From the NCBI RefSeq assembly GCF_902706035.1, contig NZ_CACSJA010000008.1, forward strand, positions 62,001 through 126,000: a DNA stretch of 64,000 bases, given 5' to 3'. The notes under the pieces are model-generated. The model ran no database searches and was not told where the DNA came from. It was given only the letters and a program-made list of their open reading frames with translations. Shown here piece by piece: positions 17,026 to 26,281 of the stretch (positions within the stretch are counted from its first letter, which is position 1; each line of letters starts with the position of its first letter). A program made the translations under genes and the position numbers. The DNA is from Pantoea sp. 18069 (lineage in GTDB: Bacteria > Pseudomonadota > Gammaproteobacteria > Burkholderiales > Burkholderiaceae_C).

Positions 17026-20000
17026 ATGACGACCTCTTCAATACAACCCTCCGGCACCGCCCTCGCACAGTTGAATGTCTCGCAGGCCGGCGCGTTCGAC
17101 GCAGCCCCTGCGGCTGGCGCAGCGGCCGCGGCCGTGCCTGCTCCCGCCGTTCTTTCCCAGGTTTCACCGGGCGTTCAGATCGTGCGCGACGGCCAGGCCA
17201 TGGCGGCGCAAGCCGGCAGCCGGCTGCAAATCGGCGACAAGATCATCGTTCCGCCAGAGGGTGGAGCGCAGGCATTGTTCTCGGGCAGCGGAGGGCAGCA
17301 GCTGGTAGGAACGTTCGCTGGCGGCACCGAGGCCACGCTCAACTTCCGCAGTACCGAGGAAGGCACCGGCGTCATGGCGCTGGACCTGGAATCGGGCGAC
17401 GTCGATGTCGCCGCGGTCGACTCCGAGTCCGTGGGCCTGGTGGTGACGAAGGAATCCTCTGAGGCAGGCGGCGCGGTGCTCGGCGACTTCCTGCTCGCAG
17501 GTCTGGCCGGCCTGGGCGCGGGCGCGCTGCTCGCGTCCAGGAACAACGACGACGATGACAACCCGGCGCCTGTGCTGCCGACCAATCCAACGGATTCCAC
17601 CGAGCCGACGGATAGCACTGAGCCAACGGACTCCACCGAGCCGACGGACTCTACCGAGCCCACAGATTCCACTGAGCCTACGGACTCCACCGAACCCACG
17701 GACTCCACTGAGCCTACGGATTCCACTGAGCCTACGGATTCCACTGAGCCTACGGACTCCACCGAACCAACGGACTCTACCGAGCCCACGGATTCCACTG
17801 AGCCTACGGATTCCACCGAGCCCACGGATTCCACTGAGCCCACGGATTCCACTGAGCCTACGGACTCCACCGAGCCCACGGATTCCACTGAGCCTACGGA
17901 CTCCACCGAGCCCACGGATTCCACCGAGCCGACAGATTCCACTGAGCCTACGGATTCCACTGAGCCTACGGACTCCACCGAACCAACGGACTCTACCGAG
18001 CCTACGGATTCCACCGAGCCCACGGATTCCACCGAACCAACGGACTCCACTGAGCCTACGGACTCCACCGAGCCCACGGATTCCACCGAACCAACGGACT
18101 CCACCGAACCAACGGATTCCACTGAGCCCACGGATTCCACTGAGCCTACGGACTCCACCGAGCCTACGGATTCCACCGAGCCCACGGATTCCACTGAGCC
18201 CACGGATTCCACCGAGCCAACGGACTCCACTGAGCCCACGGATTCCACCGAGCCAACGGACTCCACTGAGCCCACGGATTCCACCGAGCCCACGGACTCC
18301 ACCGAACCAACGGACTCCACTGAGCCCACGGATTCCACCGAACCAACGGACTCCACTGAGCCTACGGATTCCACTGAACCAACGGACTCCACTGAGCCCA
18401 CAGATTCCACTGAACCAACGGACTCCACTGAGCCCACAGATTCCACTGAACCAACGGATTCCACCGAGCCAACGGACTCCACCGAGCCAACGGATTCCAC
18501 TGAGCCCACGGACTCTACCGAGCCGACAGATTCCACTGAGCCCACGGATTCCACCAATCCAACGGATCCGACAGATTCCACCGAGCCAACGGATTCCACT
18601 GAGCCCACGGATTCGACCGAACCGACGGACTCTACCGAGCCCACCGATGGTCCGGATGACAGCACCGGCCTGATCACTTCGGTGCAGGACGTGGTCGATA
18701 CCCTGTTGCAGGGGACGGTCGCGGCGCCAGTGATCGATCTGATCAACTCCCTCGTGGACCCTGACAACAGTGCGTTGAGCACGGTTACCGGCTTGCTGGA
18801 AAACCTCACGAATACCGACGGCGGCCTCGGTGCGCTGACGGACCTCGTCAACGGCCTGGTCAATACGCAAAATGAGGGCCTGGCGCCCTTGATCGACACC
18901 CTCAACAATCTCTTGAACGGTCTCGCGGAGCCCTCGGGTAGCGGCGGCGTGCAGGACCTCGTGAACAACGTTGTTGGTGGCCTGCTGGGTACGGGCGGCT
19001 TGGGCGGCTTGCTGGGCGGTTTGCTCACTGGCGGCAGCGGTGGTGGCGACAACGGTGGTGGCGACGGCAGCGGCAGCGAGGGACTCACCGCCTCGACGCA
19101 AAGCGTGGTCGACAACCTCGCGGAAGGCACGGTTGCAGCGCCAGTGGCTGACCTGATCAACGCGCTGATCCATCCTTCCGAAGGCACGCTGTCCGCCGTG
19201 ACCGGCGCACTCGAAAGCCTGACCGGTACCGACGGCGGCCCATTGGCTGTACTCACGGAGCTGGTCAATGGACTGGCCACCATTCCCGGTGAAAACCTCG
19301 AACCGTTGATCGAGACGCTCAACGGCTTGATCGGCGGACTGGCGAGCGCGGGCGACGGTGCAGGCGCACTGCAGGATGTGGTCGAAAGCCTGCTGGGCGA
19401 AGACGGTGCGCTTGGCGGACTGCTTGCCGAAGGCGGCCTGCTGGCCGGCGTTGGCGACCTGCTGGGCAATCTGTCGGGCGGCGCAGGCGGCGGCTCGGGC
19501 GGTAACGGCAGCGGCGTCGTGACCTCGGTGCAGGACGTGGTCGACAACCTGCTGGGCGGCACGGTGGCCGAGCCGGTGGCGGATCTGATCAATGCGCTGA
19601 CCCACCCCACGGACGGCACGCTGTCCGCAGTGACCAGCGCACTTGAAAGCCTGACAGGCACCGACGGCGGCCCGCTGGCGGTACTCACGGAACTGGTCAA
19701 TGGTCTGGTCACCATCCCCGGTGAAAACCTCGAACCGCTGATCGAGACGCTCAACGGCCTGATCGCTGGACTCGGGGACGCAGGCAACGGCGCAGGCCCG
19801 CTGGGCGGCATCGTCGAAGGCCTGCTGGGCGAAGACGGTGTGCTTGGCGGACTGCTTGCCGAAGGCGGCCTGCTGGCCGGCGTTGGCGGCCTGCTGGGCA
19901 ATCTGTCGGGCGGTGCAGGTGGCGGCTCGGGCGGTGACGGCAGCGGCGTCGTGACCTCGGTGCAGGACGTGGTCGACAACCTGCTGGGCGGCACGGTGGC

Positions 20001-21846
20001 CGAGCCGGTGGCGGACCTGATCAATGCACTGACCCATCCCACGGACGGCACGCTGTCCGCAGTGACCGGCGCACTTGAAAGCCTGACCGGCACCGACGGC
20101 GGCCCGCTGGCGGTACTCACGGAACTGGTCAATGGCCTGGTCACCATCCCCGGTGAAAACCTCGAACCGCTGATCGAGACGCTCAACGGCCTGATCGCCG
20201 GACTCGGGGACGCAGGCAACGGCGCAGGCCCTCTGGGCGGCATCGTCGAAGGCCTGCTGGGCGAAGACGGTGCGCTTGGCGGACTGCTTGCCGAAGGCGG
20301 CCTGCTGGCCGGCGTTGGCGGCCTGCTGGGCAATCTGTCGGGCGGCTCGGGCGGTGACGGCAGCGGCGTCGTGACCTCGGTGCAGGACGTGGTCGACAAC
20401 CTGCTGGGCGGTACGGTGGCCGAGCCGGTCTCTAACCTGCTCAATGCACTGATCGCGCCTACGGACGGCACGCTGTCCATCGTCACCGGTGCGCTCGAAG
20501 ACCTGACCAGCATCGAAAACGGCCCGCTGGGCGTGCTCACGGAACTGGTCGATGGACTGACGCAGGTGCCCGGTGAAGGACTCGAACCGGTGCTCAGCGT
20601 GCTGCACGACCTGATTGCCGGCCTTTCCGATAACGGTGCGACCGGCGGTCTGAGCGGCATTGTGGCCGGAGTGCTCGGAGACAACGGCTTGCTTGGTGGC
20701 CTGCTCGGTGGCGGCGGCGGCCTGCTCGGCGGCGGCTTGCTCGGTGGACTGACCGGCGGCGACGGTGGTCTGCTCGCCGGAGTGATCGGTGACGACGGAC
20801 TGGTCGGCGGCCTTGTCGGCGGTGACGGCGGTCTGCTGGCCGGTGTGATCGGTGACGATGGCCTGCTTGGCGGCCTGCTGGGCGGCGACGGCGGCCTGCT
20901 CGGTGGACTGACCGGCGGCGACGGTGGTCTGCTCGCCGGAGTGATCGGTGACGACGGACTGGTCGGCGGCCTTGTCGGCGGTGACGGCGGTCTGCTGGCC
21001 GGTGTGATCGGTGACGATGGCCTCCTGGGCGGCCTGCTCGGCGGCGACGGCGGCCTGCTCGGTGGACTGACCGGCGGCGACGGTGGTCTGCTCGCCGGAG
21101 TGATCGGTGACGACGGACTGGTCGGCGGCCTTGTCGGCGGTGACGGCGGTCTGCTGGCCGGTGTGATCGGTGACGATGGCCTCCTGGGTGGCCTGCTCGG
21201 CGGCGACGGCGGCCTGCTTGGTGGCCTGCTCGGCGGCGACGGTGGACTGCTCGGTGGACTGACCGGCGGTGACGGCGGCCTGCTCGGTGGTCTGACCGGC
21301 GGTGACGGCGGTCTGCTCGCCGGAGTCATTGGTGACGACGGCCTGCTTGGTGGCCTGCTCGGTGGCGACGGCGGCCTGCTCGCCGGTGTGATTGGTGACG
21401 ACGGCCTGCTTGGCGGTCTGCTCGGCGGCGACGGTGGACTGCTTGGTGGTCTGACCGGTGGCGACGGCGGCCTGCTCTCCGGAGTGATCGGTGACGACGG
21501 ACTGGTCGGCGGCCTTGTCGGCGGCGACGGCGGTCTGCTCGCCGGTGTCATCGGTGACGACGGCCTCCTGGGCGGCCTGCTCGGCGGCGACAGCGGACTG
21601 CTGTCCGGTCTGACGGGTAGCCAGGGTCTGGTCGGCGGTCTGCTGGGCCAGAACGGCGCAGTGGGCGGCTTGCTCGGCGGTGGCGGATTGTTGGGCGGCC
21701 TGCTGGGCAAGAGCGCTGCGCCGGCCTTCACCAGCGCCGAGTCGGCAGATCAGCCCATTGCCACGGCGATCAGCAGCCTGTCGGAGGGCGGCAACGATAC
21801 CGCCTCCATCCTGCCTCAGTCGCTGCACAACAACCTGTTTGCCTGA
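17026..21846 (+). CDS. Very large repetitive surface protein, probable type I secreted adhesin
   Basis: The 1606-residue protein starts at ATG 17026 after GGAAAGAG; an open frame further upstream crosses the sigma-54 promoter. Residues 1-165 include a FecR/retention-module-like beta domain (VQIVRDGQAMAAQAGSRLQIGD) and a hydrophobic helix (GDFLLAGLAGLGAGALLAS) before an Asp-rich stretch. Residues about 188-540 are some 58 copies of TDSTEP. Residues about 550-1220 hold five related modules (TSVQDVVDNLLGGTVAEPV..., 110-145 residues each). Residues about 1220-1565 are (L/V)GGDGGLLAGVIGDDGLLGG-type repeats. No cysteine-rich or RTX nonapeptide blocks are obvious. An OmpA lipoprotein and a complete type I secretion set follow downstream, which supports export to the cell surface. 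The export assignment is inferred. Confidence 0.8.
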   Translation: MTTSSIQPSGTALAQLNVSQAGAFDAAPAAGAAAAAVPAPAVLSQVSPGVQIVRDGQAMAAQAGSRLQIGDKIIVPPEGGAQALFSGSGGQQLVGTFAGGTEATLNFRSTEEGTGVMALDLESGDVDVAAVDSESVGLVVTKESSEAGGAVLGDFLLAGLAGLGAGALLASRNNDDDDNPAPVLPTNPTDSTEPTDSTEPTDSTEPTDSTEPTDSTEPTDSTEPTDSTEPTDSTEPTDSTEPTDSTEPTDSTEPTDSTEPTDSTEPTDSTEPTDSTEPTDSTEPTDSTEPTDSTEPTDSTEPTDSTEPTDSTEPTDSTEPTDSTEPTDSTEPTDSTEPTDSTEPTDSTEPTDSTEPTDSTEPTDSTEPTDSTEPTDSTEPTDSTEPTDSTEPTDSTEPTDSTEPTDSTEPTDSTEPTDSTEPTDSTEPTDSTEPTDSTEPTDSTEPTDSTEPTDSTEPTDSTEPTDSTEPTDSTEPTDSTEPTDSTEPTDSTEPTDSTEPTDSTEPTDSTNPTDPTDSTEPTDSTEPTDSTEPTDSTEPTDGPDDSTGLITSVQDVVDTLLQGTVAAPVIDLINSLVDPDNSALSTVTGLLENLTNTDGGLGALTDLVNGLVNTQNEGLAPLIDTLNNLLNGLAEPSGSGGVQDLVNNVVGGLLGTGGLGGLLGGLLTGGSGGGDNGGGDGSGSEGLTASTQSVVDNLAEGTVAAPVADLINALIHPSEGTLSAVTGALESLTGTDGGPLAVLTELVNGLATIPGENLEPLIETLNGLIGGLASAGDGAGALQDVVESLLGEDGALGGLLAEGGLLAGVGDLLGNLSGGAGGGSGGNGSGVVTSVQDVVDNLLGGTVAEPVADLINALTHPTDGTLSAVTSALESLTGTDGGPLAVLTELVNGLVTIPGENLEPLIETLNGLIAGLGDAGNGAGPLGGIVEGLLGEDGVLGGLLAEGGLLAGVGGLLGNLSGGAGGGSGGDGSGVVTSVQDVVDNLLGGTVAEPVADLINALTHPTDGTLSAVTGALESLTGTDGGPLAVLTELVNGLVTIPGENLEPLIETLNGLIAGLGDAGNGAGPLGGIVEGLLGEDGALGGLLAEGGLLAGVGGLLGNLSGGSGGDGSGVVTSVQDVVDNLLGGTVAEPVSNLLNALIAPTDGTLSIVTGALEDLTSIENGPLGVLTELVDGLTQVPGEGLEPVLSVLHDLIAGLSDNGATGGLSGIVAGVLGDNGLLGGLLGGGGGLLGGGLLGGLTGGDGGLLAGVIGDDGLVGGLVGGDGGLLAGVIGDDGLLGGLLGGDGGLLGGLTGGDGGLLAGVIGDDGLVGGLVGGDGGLLAGVIGDDGLLGGLLGGDGGLLGGLTGGDGGLLAGVIGDDGLVGGLVGGDGGLLAGVIGDDGLLGGLLGGDGGLLGGLLGGDGGLLGGLTGGDGGLLGGLTGGDGGLLAGVIGDDGLLGGLLGGDGGLLAGVIGDDGLLGGLLGGDGGLLGGLTGGDGGLLSGVIGDDGLVGGLVGGDGGLLAGVIGDDGLLGGLLGGDSGLLSGLTGSQGLVGGLLGQNGAVGGLLGGGGLLGGLLGKSAAPAFTSAESADQPIATAISSLSEGGNDTASILPQSLHNNLFA
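17590..18641 (+). repeat. About 58 tandem 18-bp units encoding TDSTEP
   Basis: The unit ACGGATTCCACTGAGCCC varies almost only at third positions (GAT/GAC, TCC/TCT, ACT/ACC, GAG/GAA, CCC/CCT/CCA/CCG). One break occurs near 18550 (TDSTNPTDP). The encoded rod is acidic, proline- and threonine-rich and probably extended. Confidence 0.95.
18664..20690 (+). repeat. Five long modules within the surface protein
   Basis: Modules begin near 18670, 19084, 19515, 19945 and 20365 with S(V/T)Q(D/S)VVD. The middle ones are nearly identical at DNA level over about 400 bases, while the first and last are more diverged, the pattern expected of duplication by unequal crossing-over. Confidence 0.88.
20690..21720 (+). 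repeat. Glycine/leucine repeat block (GGDGGLLGG type)
   Basis: Units such as GGDGGLLAGVIGDDGLLGGL recur many times with a period of about 60-90 bases, and longer blocks of about 180 bases are repeated from 20750 to 21190. Leucine recurs every few residues with glycine and aspartate between, resembling a beta-roll or solenoid. Confidence 0.88.
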
Positions 21847-21915
21847 TCAACGCCACAACAACGCCCATGTCGCAGACCTTTCGGGTCAACGCGGCATGGG
21901 CATGCAAGGAGTCAC

Positions 21916-22440
21916 ATGTTCAAGAACTACCCGCTTTACACCAGCCTGCTGCTGGCCTGTGGTCTCGCGGCCTGCAGCTCCGGCCCCGGCAGCTCCGCGC
22001 AGCGCAGCGCAAACCATTACGCGTTCGGCAAGGCGCCTCCGGTCGCTGCGGACAATGCGCGCGTCGCGCCCGTCATCGCCCAGCCCGTGCAAGCCAGGAA
22101 GGGGCCGGACAATGTCGCGCATATCGTCTATTTCGATTTCGATTCCTACACGGTCAGGCCCGTCGATCGACCGATTCTGGAAAGCCATGCCCGCTGGCTG
22201 CGCAGCAACCCGCAGCAGTCGCTGGTGCTCCAGGGCCACACTGATTCGCGCGGCGGCATCGAGTACAACCTCGCGCTCGGAAACAAGCGTGCGCAAGCGG
22301 TGCGTTCAAGCCTGCAACTGCTGGGCGTGGAACAGCACCGGGTGGAAGCCGTGAGCTACGGCAAGGAGCAACTGGCCGACCCGGGTACGAGCGATGCGGC
22401 ACACCAGCGCAATCGCCGTGTGGAATTCGAGTATCGATGA
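21916..22440 (+). CDS. OmpA-family peptidoglycan-binding lipoprotein
   Basis: The 174-residue protein has a lipobox LAAC with Cys20 and a C-terminal OmpA domain (VYFDFDSYTVRPVDRPIL, GHTDSRGGIEYNLALGNKRA, QRNRRVEFEY) like Pal. It should anchor the outer membrane to peptidoglycan. AAGGAG lies six bases before the ATG. The gene begins 69 bases after the large surface-protein gene on the same strand and is probably co-transcribed. OmpA-type lipoproteins are frequent in type I adhesin loci, so it may help position the adhesin or its exporter. Confidence 0.9.
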   Translation: MFKNYPLYTSLLLACGLAACSSGPGSSAQRSANHYAFGKAPPVAADNARVAPVIAQPVQARKGPDNVAHIVYFDFDSYTVRPVDRPILESHARWLRSNPQQSLVLQGHTDSRGGIEYNLALGNKRAQAVRSSLQLLGVEQHRVEAVSYGKEQLADPGTSDAAHQRNRRVEFEYR

Positions 22441-22547
22441 GTTGATTGAGCAGCCTTGACCGCTTGCGTGCTAGGAAAGCTTTGATCCACAAACACCCCC
22501 TCACCACTGCCGGGCTGGCGCTGCCAGCGCAGGGCCACAAGCCATCC

Positions 22548-23495
22548 ATGGAGAGCAGGACCACCCTCGCCCGCCAACTGGGCGCCGGCCTGCAATACCT
22601 GGAACAGCGGATCACGCTCCTTCCCGAGCCCTACTCCTGCTGTGTGCTGTTTTTCACCGTGGCCGCGAAAGGATCGGATGCCTGCGTTTTCTTTGTACGC
22701 AGAAGCACTCTGGAGGCGGCATGGCGCGAAGGCACGACCCGCGTGCGCCAGTGGGCCTGGGTGCGCCAGCTCAGCGCGGTCGAACTGCGCATCGACTGGC
22801 CGAATGAAATCGTGGTGATCGGCAGCCGCATTCCTGCGCTGTGCCAGTGGGGTTCGGCCTCGGCATGGGCACTGGCGGACGACGATCTGGAACACGCCGA
22901 GCTCATATCGCCGATGGCGCTTTTCAACACCCGCCAGAGTCCTCTCGACACACGGTTGAAACAGTTCATTGCCACCCCGGCCTTCCCCGCCATGGCGGAT
23001 GTCAATTTGCTGCTGCGGCTTCAGGGCCTGCGCATTGGCGAGGATGGCGTACAGACCGAACTGCCGAAAGTGACGACTCCGCCGCCGCCCCCTGTGCCTG
23101 CGACCAGGATGCCGCCCGTGCGGACCGAGCCCCCTTCTTGCGAGCACCGGCAATGCCAGGGCAACGGATTGGAAAGCGTCGATTGCGACCGACTGTGCGT
23201 GACTTATGCGCTGCTGCTCGCGCAGCATCACGTTGCGGAAACGGAGTTGGCGCAGACCGGAATGATGCAAGCCATAGAGCGCGCGTTTGCATGCCTGGAG
23301 AAAAACATCGATAGCCTGGGCATGCGCGCCGACGCTGCCTACATAGAACAGGCCATGTGTCTGCTGATTTTTACCCGCTATATCGTCAACCGCAACACGG
23401 ACGGCGCATTCACCAATTTCATTGGTCACCTGGAGAGGCTTGCGCAGGATTTGATCGCCATCAAGAATGCCGGCCCTCCGGACACCTCACCTTGA
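22548..23495 (+). CDS. Uncharacterised protein in the adhesin locus
   Basis: The 315-residue frame (MESRTTLARQLGAGLQYLEQ...) has no motif that I recognise and no signal peptide or membrane span. The N-terminal part is mixed alpha/beta (YSCCVLFFTVAAKGSDACVFFVRR, ELRIDWPNEIVVIG), a proline-rich linker (VTTPPPPPVPATRMPPV) lies near residues 175-195, and the C-terminus is helical with LEKNIDSLGMRADAAYIEQA. An upstream TTG at 22446, five bases after the OmpA stop, would add 34 residues; I prefer ATG 22548. Conserved position between the adhesin/OmpA genes and the exporter suggests a cytoplasmic role in secretion or regulation. Function unknown. Confidence 0.6.
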   Translation: MESRTTLARQLGAGLQYLEQRITLLPEPYSCCVLFFTVAAKGSDACVFFVRRSTLEAAWREGTTRVRQWAWVRQLSAVELRIDWPNEIVVIGSRIPALCQWGSASAWALADDDLEHAELISPMALFNTRQSPLDTRLKQFIATPAFPAMADVNLLLRLQGLRIGEDGVQTELPKVTTPPPPPVPATRMPPVRTEPPSCEHRQCQGNGLESVDCDRLCVTYALLLAQHHVAETELAQTGMMQAIERAFACLEKNIDSLGMRADAAYIEQAMCLLIFTRYIVNRNTDGAFTNFIGHLERLAQDLIAIKNAGPPDTSP

Positions 23496-24440
23496 AAGCC
23501 TGTTTCAGAGGAGCCGAAGTGCAAAGCGCAAGGGATTTCACCTCCACGCTGCCGAAATGCCGCTGCGCACCGCCGGCTGCTTATTTGCCGTGCCCATCGG
23601 TAAATCGCGAAGTGGTAGCAATGCAGGGCCCAGCGAATTCAACGCAATGCATTAACGCGTGCGGGGGACCGGCTCACCCGGACGCGCCATTAAGAACAAT
23701 TTGCATGATGAACAAACAAGCACGAATTCGCCTCAGGGTTTTCCATTACCCAATGGAAAGAGCGCCGCCGCCCCATATTCCCTCAACAGCCGTGCCAAGG
23801 AGCAGACTGCTGCCCCGCGGGCATCCCCTCGCAGAGACATCTGAAATTCTCACACACAAGCCGTGCGCGCCTTTAGTGGGATTTATCGGGCACGAGTTCC
23901 CAGCCTGCATCGATTAACCGATAGCTCCAACCGAAAAGCATTGAAGTCTCGAACTTTTCGGCATAAACGAATCACTTCGCGCAAAAACGAAAAAAATAGG
24001 AACGATTTCCACTAGAAAATCATCAATTTCCGTATACGCATCGTCGAAATTTCCCTCGCCGCGACAGCAGGCGAGGAGGGCCGCATTCCGTCTGCGCAAA
24101 GAGCGATAGGACGTGGGTAACCCGATAATTGTTATCTAAGACTTGCTGATGCTTCATTGCATATTTTGAGTACAGCGATTAAGAAAAACTATTCCAACAG
24201 AACCAACCCTGGAAAACAAACCTATTAAAATTTGGGGTTAAGATAACAACTGATTACTGAATTACACTAATAAAAACATCGATTAACACCAAAGCATCAC
24301 TGTTGCAACTGAACCATCAACTTCGGGAAGACAAAGAAGGCTATCGACCCTAAAAAATCATAGAGAACAGGCTTTTTAGCGCGTTCTGCTCCAGGCCAGA
24401 TAAAGGCCCGCGCCATTAACCGACAAAGACCGCCAGCCCC
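23496..24440. other. Long spacer before the secretion genes, AT-rich in its second half
   Basis: No convincing gene on either strand. From about 23930 to 24370 the DNA is much more AT-rich than its surroundings. It contains TTGTTATCT (24129-24137) and its inverted copy AGATAACAA (24241-24249), about 100 bases apart. This is the likely promoter and control region of the ABC-HlyD-TolC operon; no consensus sigma-54 or sigma-70 promoter could be fixed. Confidence 0.5.
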
Positions 24441-26279
24441 ATGCTTCAATACCTGCTACCCCGCCAGTTGCTGACTGCCATCGACAAGGATGAGCAGACA
24501 GGCAAGACCTCGGGGTATGGCTCGGCCATAAGGGACTCGTTCGACAGAGCGTCCCGGCATCTGCGTCGGGCGGCATGGTTGTCCTTGCCTATCAGCCTGC
24601 TGGGCTTATTGCCTTCCATTTTCATCTTGCAGGTCTATAACCGGGTTATCTCGCGCGGCGGCATTGCGACGCTGACCGCCATGGTCGCCGGCGTTCTCTG
24701 TTTTCTTTGCCTGGAGCTGTGGCTACGCCGCCGGCGCGCCCTAGCGCTGCGCGAAGCGGGCGCGACCATCGACCGGGAAGTTTCCCAGACCCTGATGAAC
24801 TGCATGCTGCGCCATCCGCTGCTGACGCTGGAGCGGCGCTCGGCCAGCCAGTGGCTGCAGCTGTTTCGCGATATCGGGGCGATGCGCTCGTGCGTATCGG
24901 GCGGCCTGGCGGCTTCGGTGCTCGATCTGCCCATGGCCCTGCTCGCGCTGGTCGTGATCGGCATCATTGCCTGGCCCGTGCTGCCGGTGATCCTGGTAGC
25001 GATGCTCATCCTGGGCGTGCTCGCCTGGTGGTGGGCTGATGAAGTGCGCAACTCCCGCGTCGAGGAAATCGAGCAGGCCCGCCAGCTCGATCGCGGCACG
25101 GCCGAGATCTGCAATGCGCGCACTACGCTCAAGGTGCTCGGTTATGACGATGCCGCAAAGCAGTCCTGGCAATCCGGCTACGACCGCTGGCTCGGCGAGA
25201 GCTTCCGCAAGAACGGCGAGATCGAGAATGCGCGCGAAACCGGCCATGTGCTGCTGACCCTCTTCTCCGTCGCCGTCATCACCGTGGGCGCCATTGCAAT
25301 CAATGCCCAGTGGATGAGCATAGGCAGCCTGATGGCCGTCAATCTGCTGTCGGCCAAGGCCCTGGGCCCCATCGCCCAGCTCGCGAGCAACTGGCGTTCG
25401 CTGGCTCGAGCCAACGAGTCCACGCAGCGGCTGCAGGCCGTGCTGCGCGAGCCGCTGGAGCCCGCGGCCCAGACCATTGAGCCGCCGCGCCCGCGCGGCG
25501 CGTTCCGGCTCGACAACGTGAGCTTCCACTATCCCTCGGGCCATGTCGCGCTCGACCAGGTCTCGCTGCAACTGGGCCCCGGAGGCATCCATGCGATCCT
25601 GGGCCGCAACGGTGCCGGCAAGTCCACGCTGGCCAAGCTGCTCGCCGGCCTCTACCAGCCCACGCAAGGCAGCCTGTTCATCGATGAGTACGACATGGCC
25701 CAGTTCTCCCGCAGCGACCTCGGACGCTGGGTCGGCTGCCTGCCCCAGCAGTCCTACTGGTTCAGCGGCCCCATCATCGACACGCTGCGCATGGTCAACC
25801 CCGAAGCCGACAGCAACCGGATCTTTGTCGCCTGCAAGCTTTCGGGCGCGCACAACTTCATCAGCCGGCTGCCCAACGGCTACCAGACCGAGCTGGGCGA
25901 AGGCGGTGCCGGCCTGTCGGCGGGCGAGCTGCGCAAGCTCGGCCTGGCCCAGCTGTTCCTGCGCAATCCCTCGGTGCTGATTCTCGACGAGCCCAGCAAC
26001 GACCTCGATTTCGAAAGCGAAACCGAGCTGCTGCAGACGCTCAGGCAGATCGCGGTCAAGCACACCATCGTCGTCGTCACCCATTCGCTGCGCGTGGCCT
26101 CGCTTGCCCAGCATGTCTACCACGTGCGCGGCGACGGCCAGGTCGACCACGGCACGCCCGAGAAAATGCTGCCGGAACTGTTTGGCGTGGCGCGCCCTGG
26201 CAGCGCCAGCCCCGCAAGCGATGCGCCCGTCCCGGCCACGGGCGCTGCGGCGGCGCAAACGGCACAAGTGGCGGTGTGA
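24441..26279 (+). CDS. Type I secretion ABC transporter (permease-ATPase)
   Basis: The 612-residue inner-membrane protein has five to six membrane spans (residues about 35-330) and a C-terminal ATPase with Walker A GRNGAGKST, Walker B VLILDEP and H-loop VVTHS. The signature is LSAGE instead of LSGGQ. There is no N-terminal C39 peptidase domain, so the substrate is not a double-glycine leader peptide. With HlyD and TolC partners directly downstream it forms a complete type I exporter. The most likely substrate is the large repeat protein encoded 2.6 kb upstream. Confidence 0.92.
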   Translation: MLQYLLPRQLLTAIDKDEQTGKTSGYGSAIRDSFDRASRHLRRAAWLSLPISLLGLLPSIFILQVYNRVISRGGIATLTAMVAGVLCFLCLELWLRRRRALALREAGATIDREVSQTLMNCMLRHPLLTLERRSASQWLQLFRDIGAMRSCVSGGLAASVLDLPMALLALVVIGIIAWPVLPVILVAMLILGVLAWWWADEVRNSRVEEIEQARQLDRGTAEICNARTTLKVLGYDDAAKQSWQSGYDRWLGESFRKNGEIENARETGHVLLTLFSVAVITVGAIAINAQWMSIGSLMAVNLLSAKALGPIAQLASNWRSLARANESTQRLQAVLREPLEPAAQTIEPPRPRGAFRLDNVSFHYPSGHVALDQVSLQLGPGGIHAILGRNGAGKSTLAKLLAGLYQPTQGSLFIDEYDMAQFSRSDLGRWVGCLPQQSYWFSGPIIDTLRMVNPEADSNRIFVACKLSGAHNFISRLPNGYQTELGEGGAGLSAGELRKLGLAQLFLRNPSVLILDEPSNDLDFESETELLQTLRQIAVKHTIVVVTHSLRVASLAQHVYHVRGDGQVDHGTPEKMLPELFGVARPGSASPASDAPVPATGAAAAQTAQVAV

Positions 26280-26281
26280 GC

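Noticed and set aside
17590..18641. CRISPR array
   Set aside because: The regular short repeats have no unique spacers, and they form a continuous reading frame of TDSTEP codons.
17164..21828. Two very long open frames on the minus strand (over 1500 codons each) opposite the repeat protein
   Set aside because: They follow from the repeat composition, which lacks stop codons in other frames. Their translations are low-complexity, have no start signals or domains, and are mirrored by the clear plus-strand gene with signals and operon context.
23357..23917. 186-codon plus-strand frame after the uncharacterised adhesin-locus gene
   Set aside because: It begins inside the preceding gene in another frame, has odd composition and runs into AT-rich regulatory DNA.
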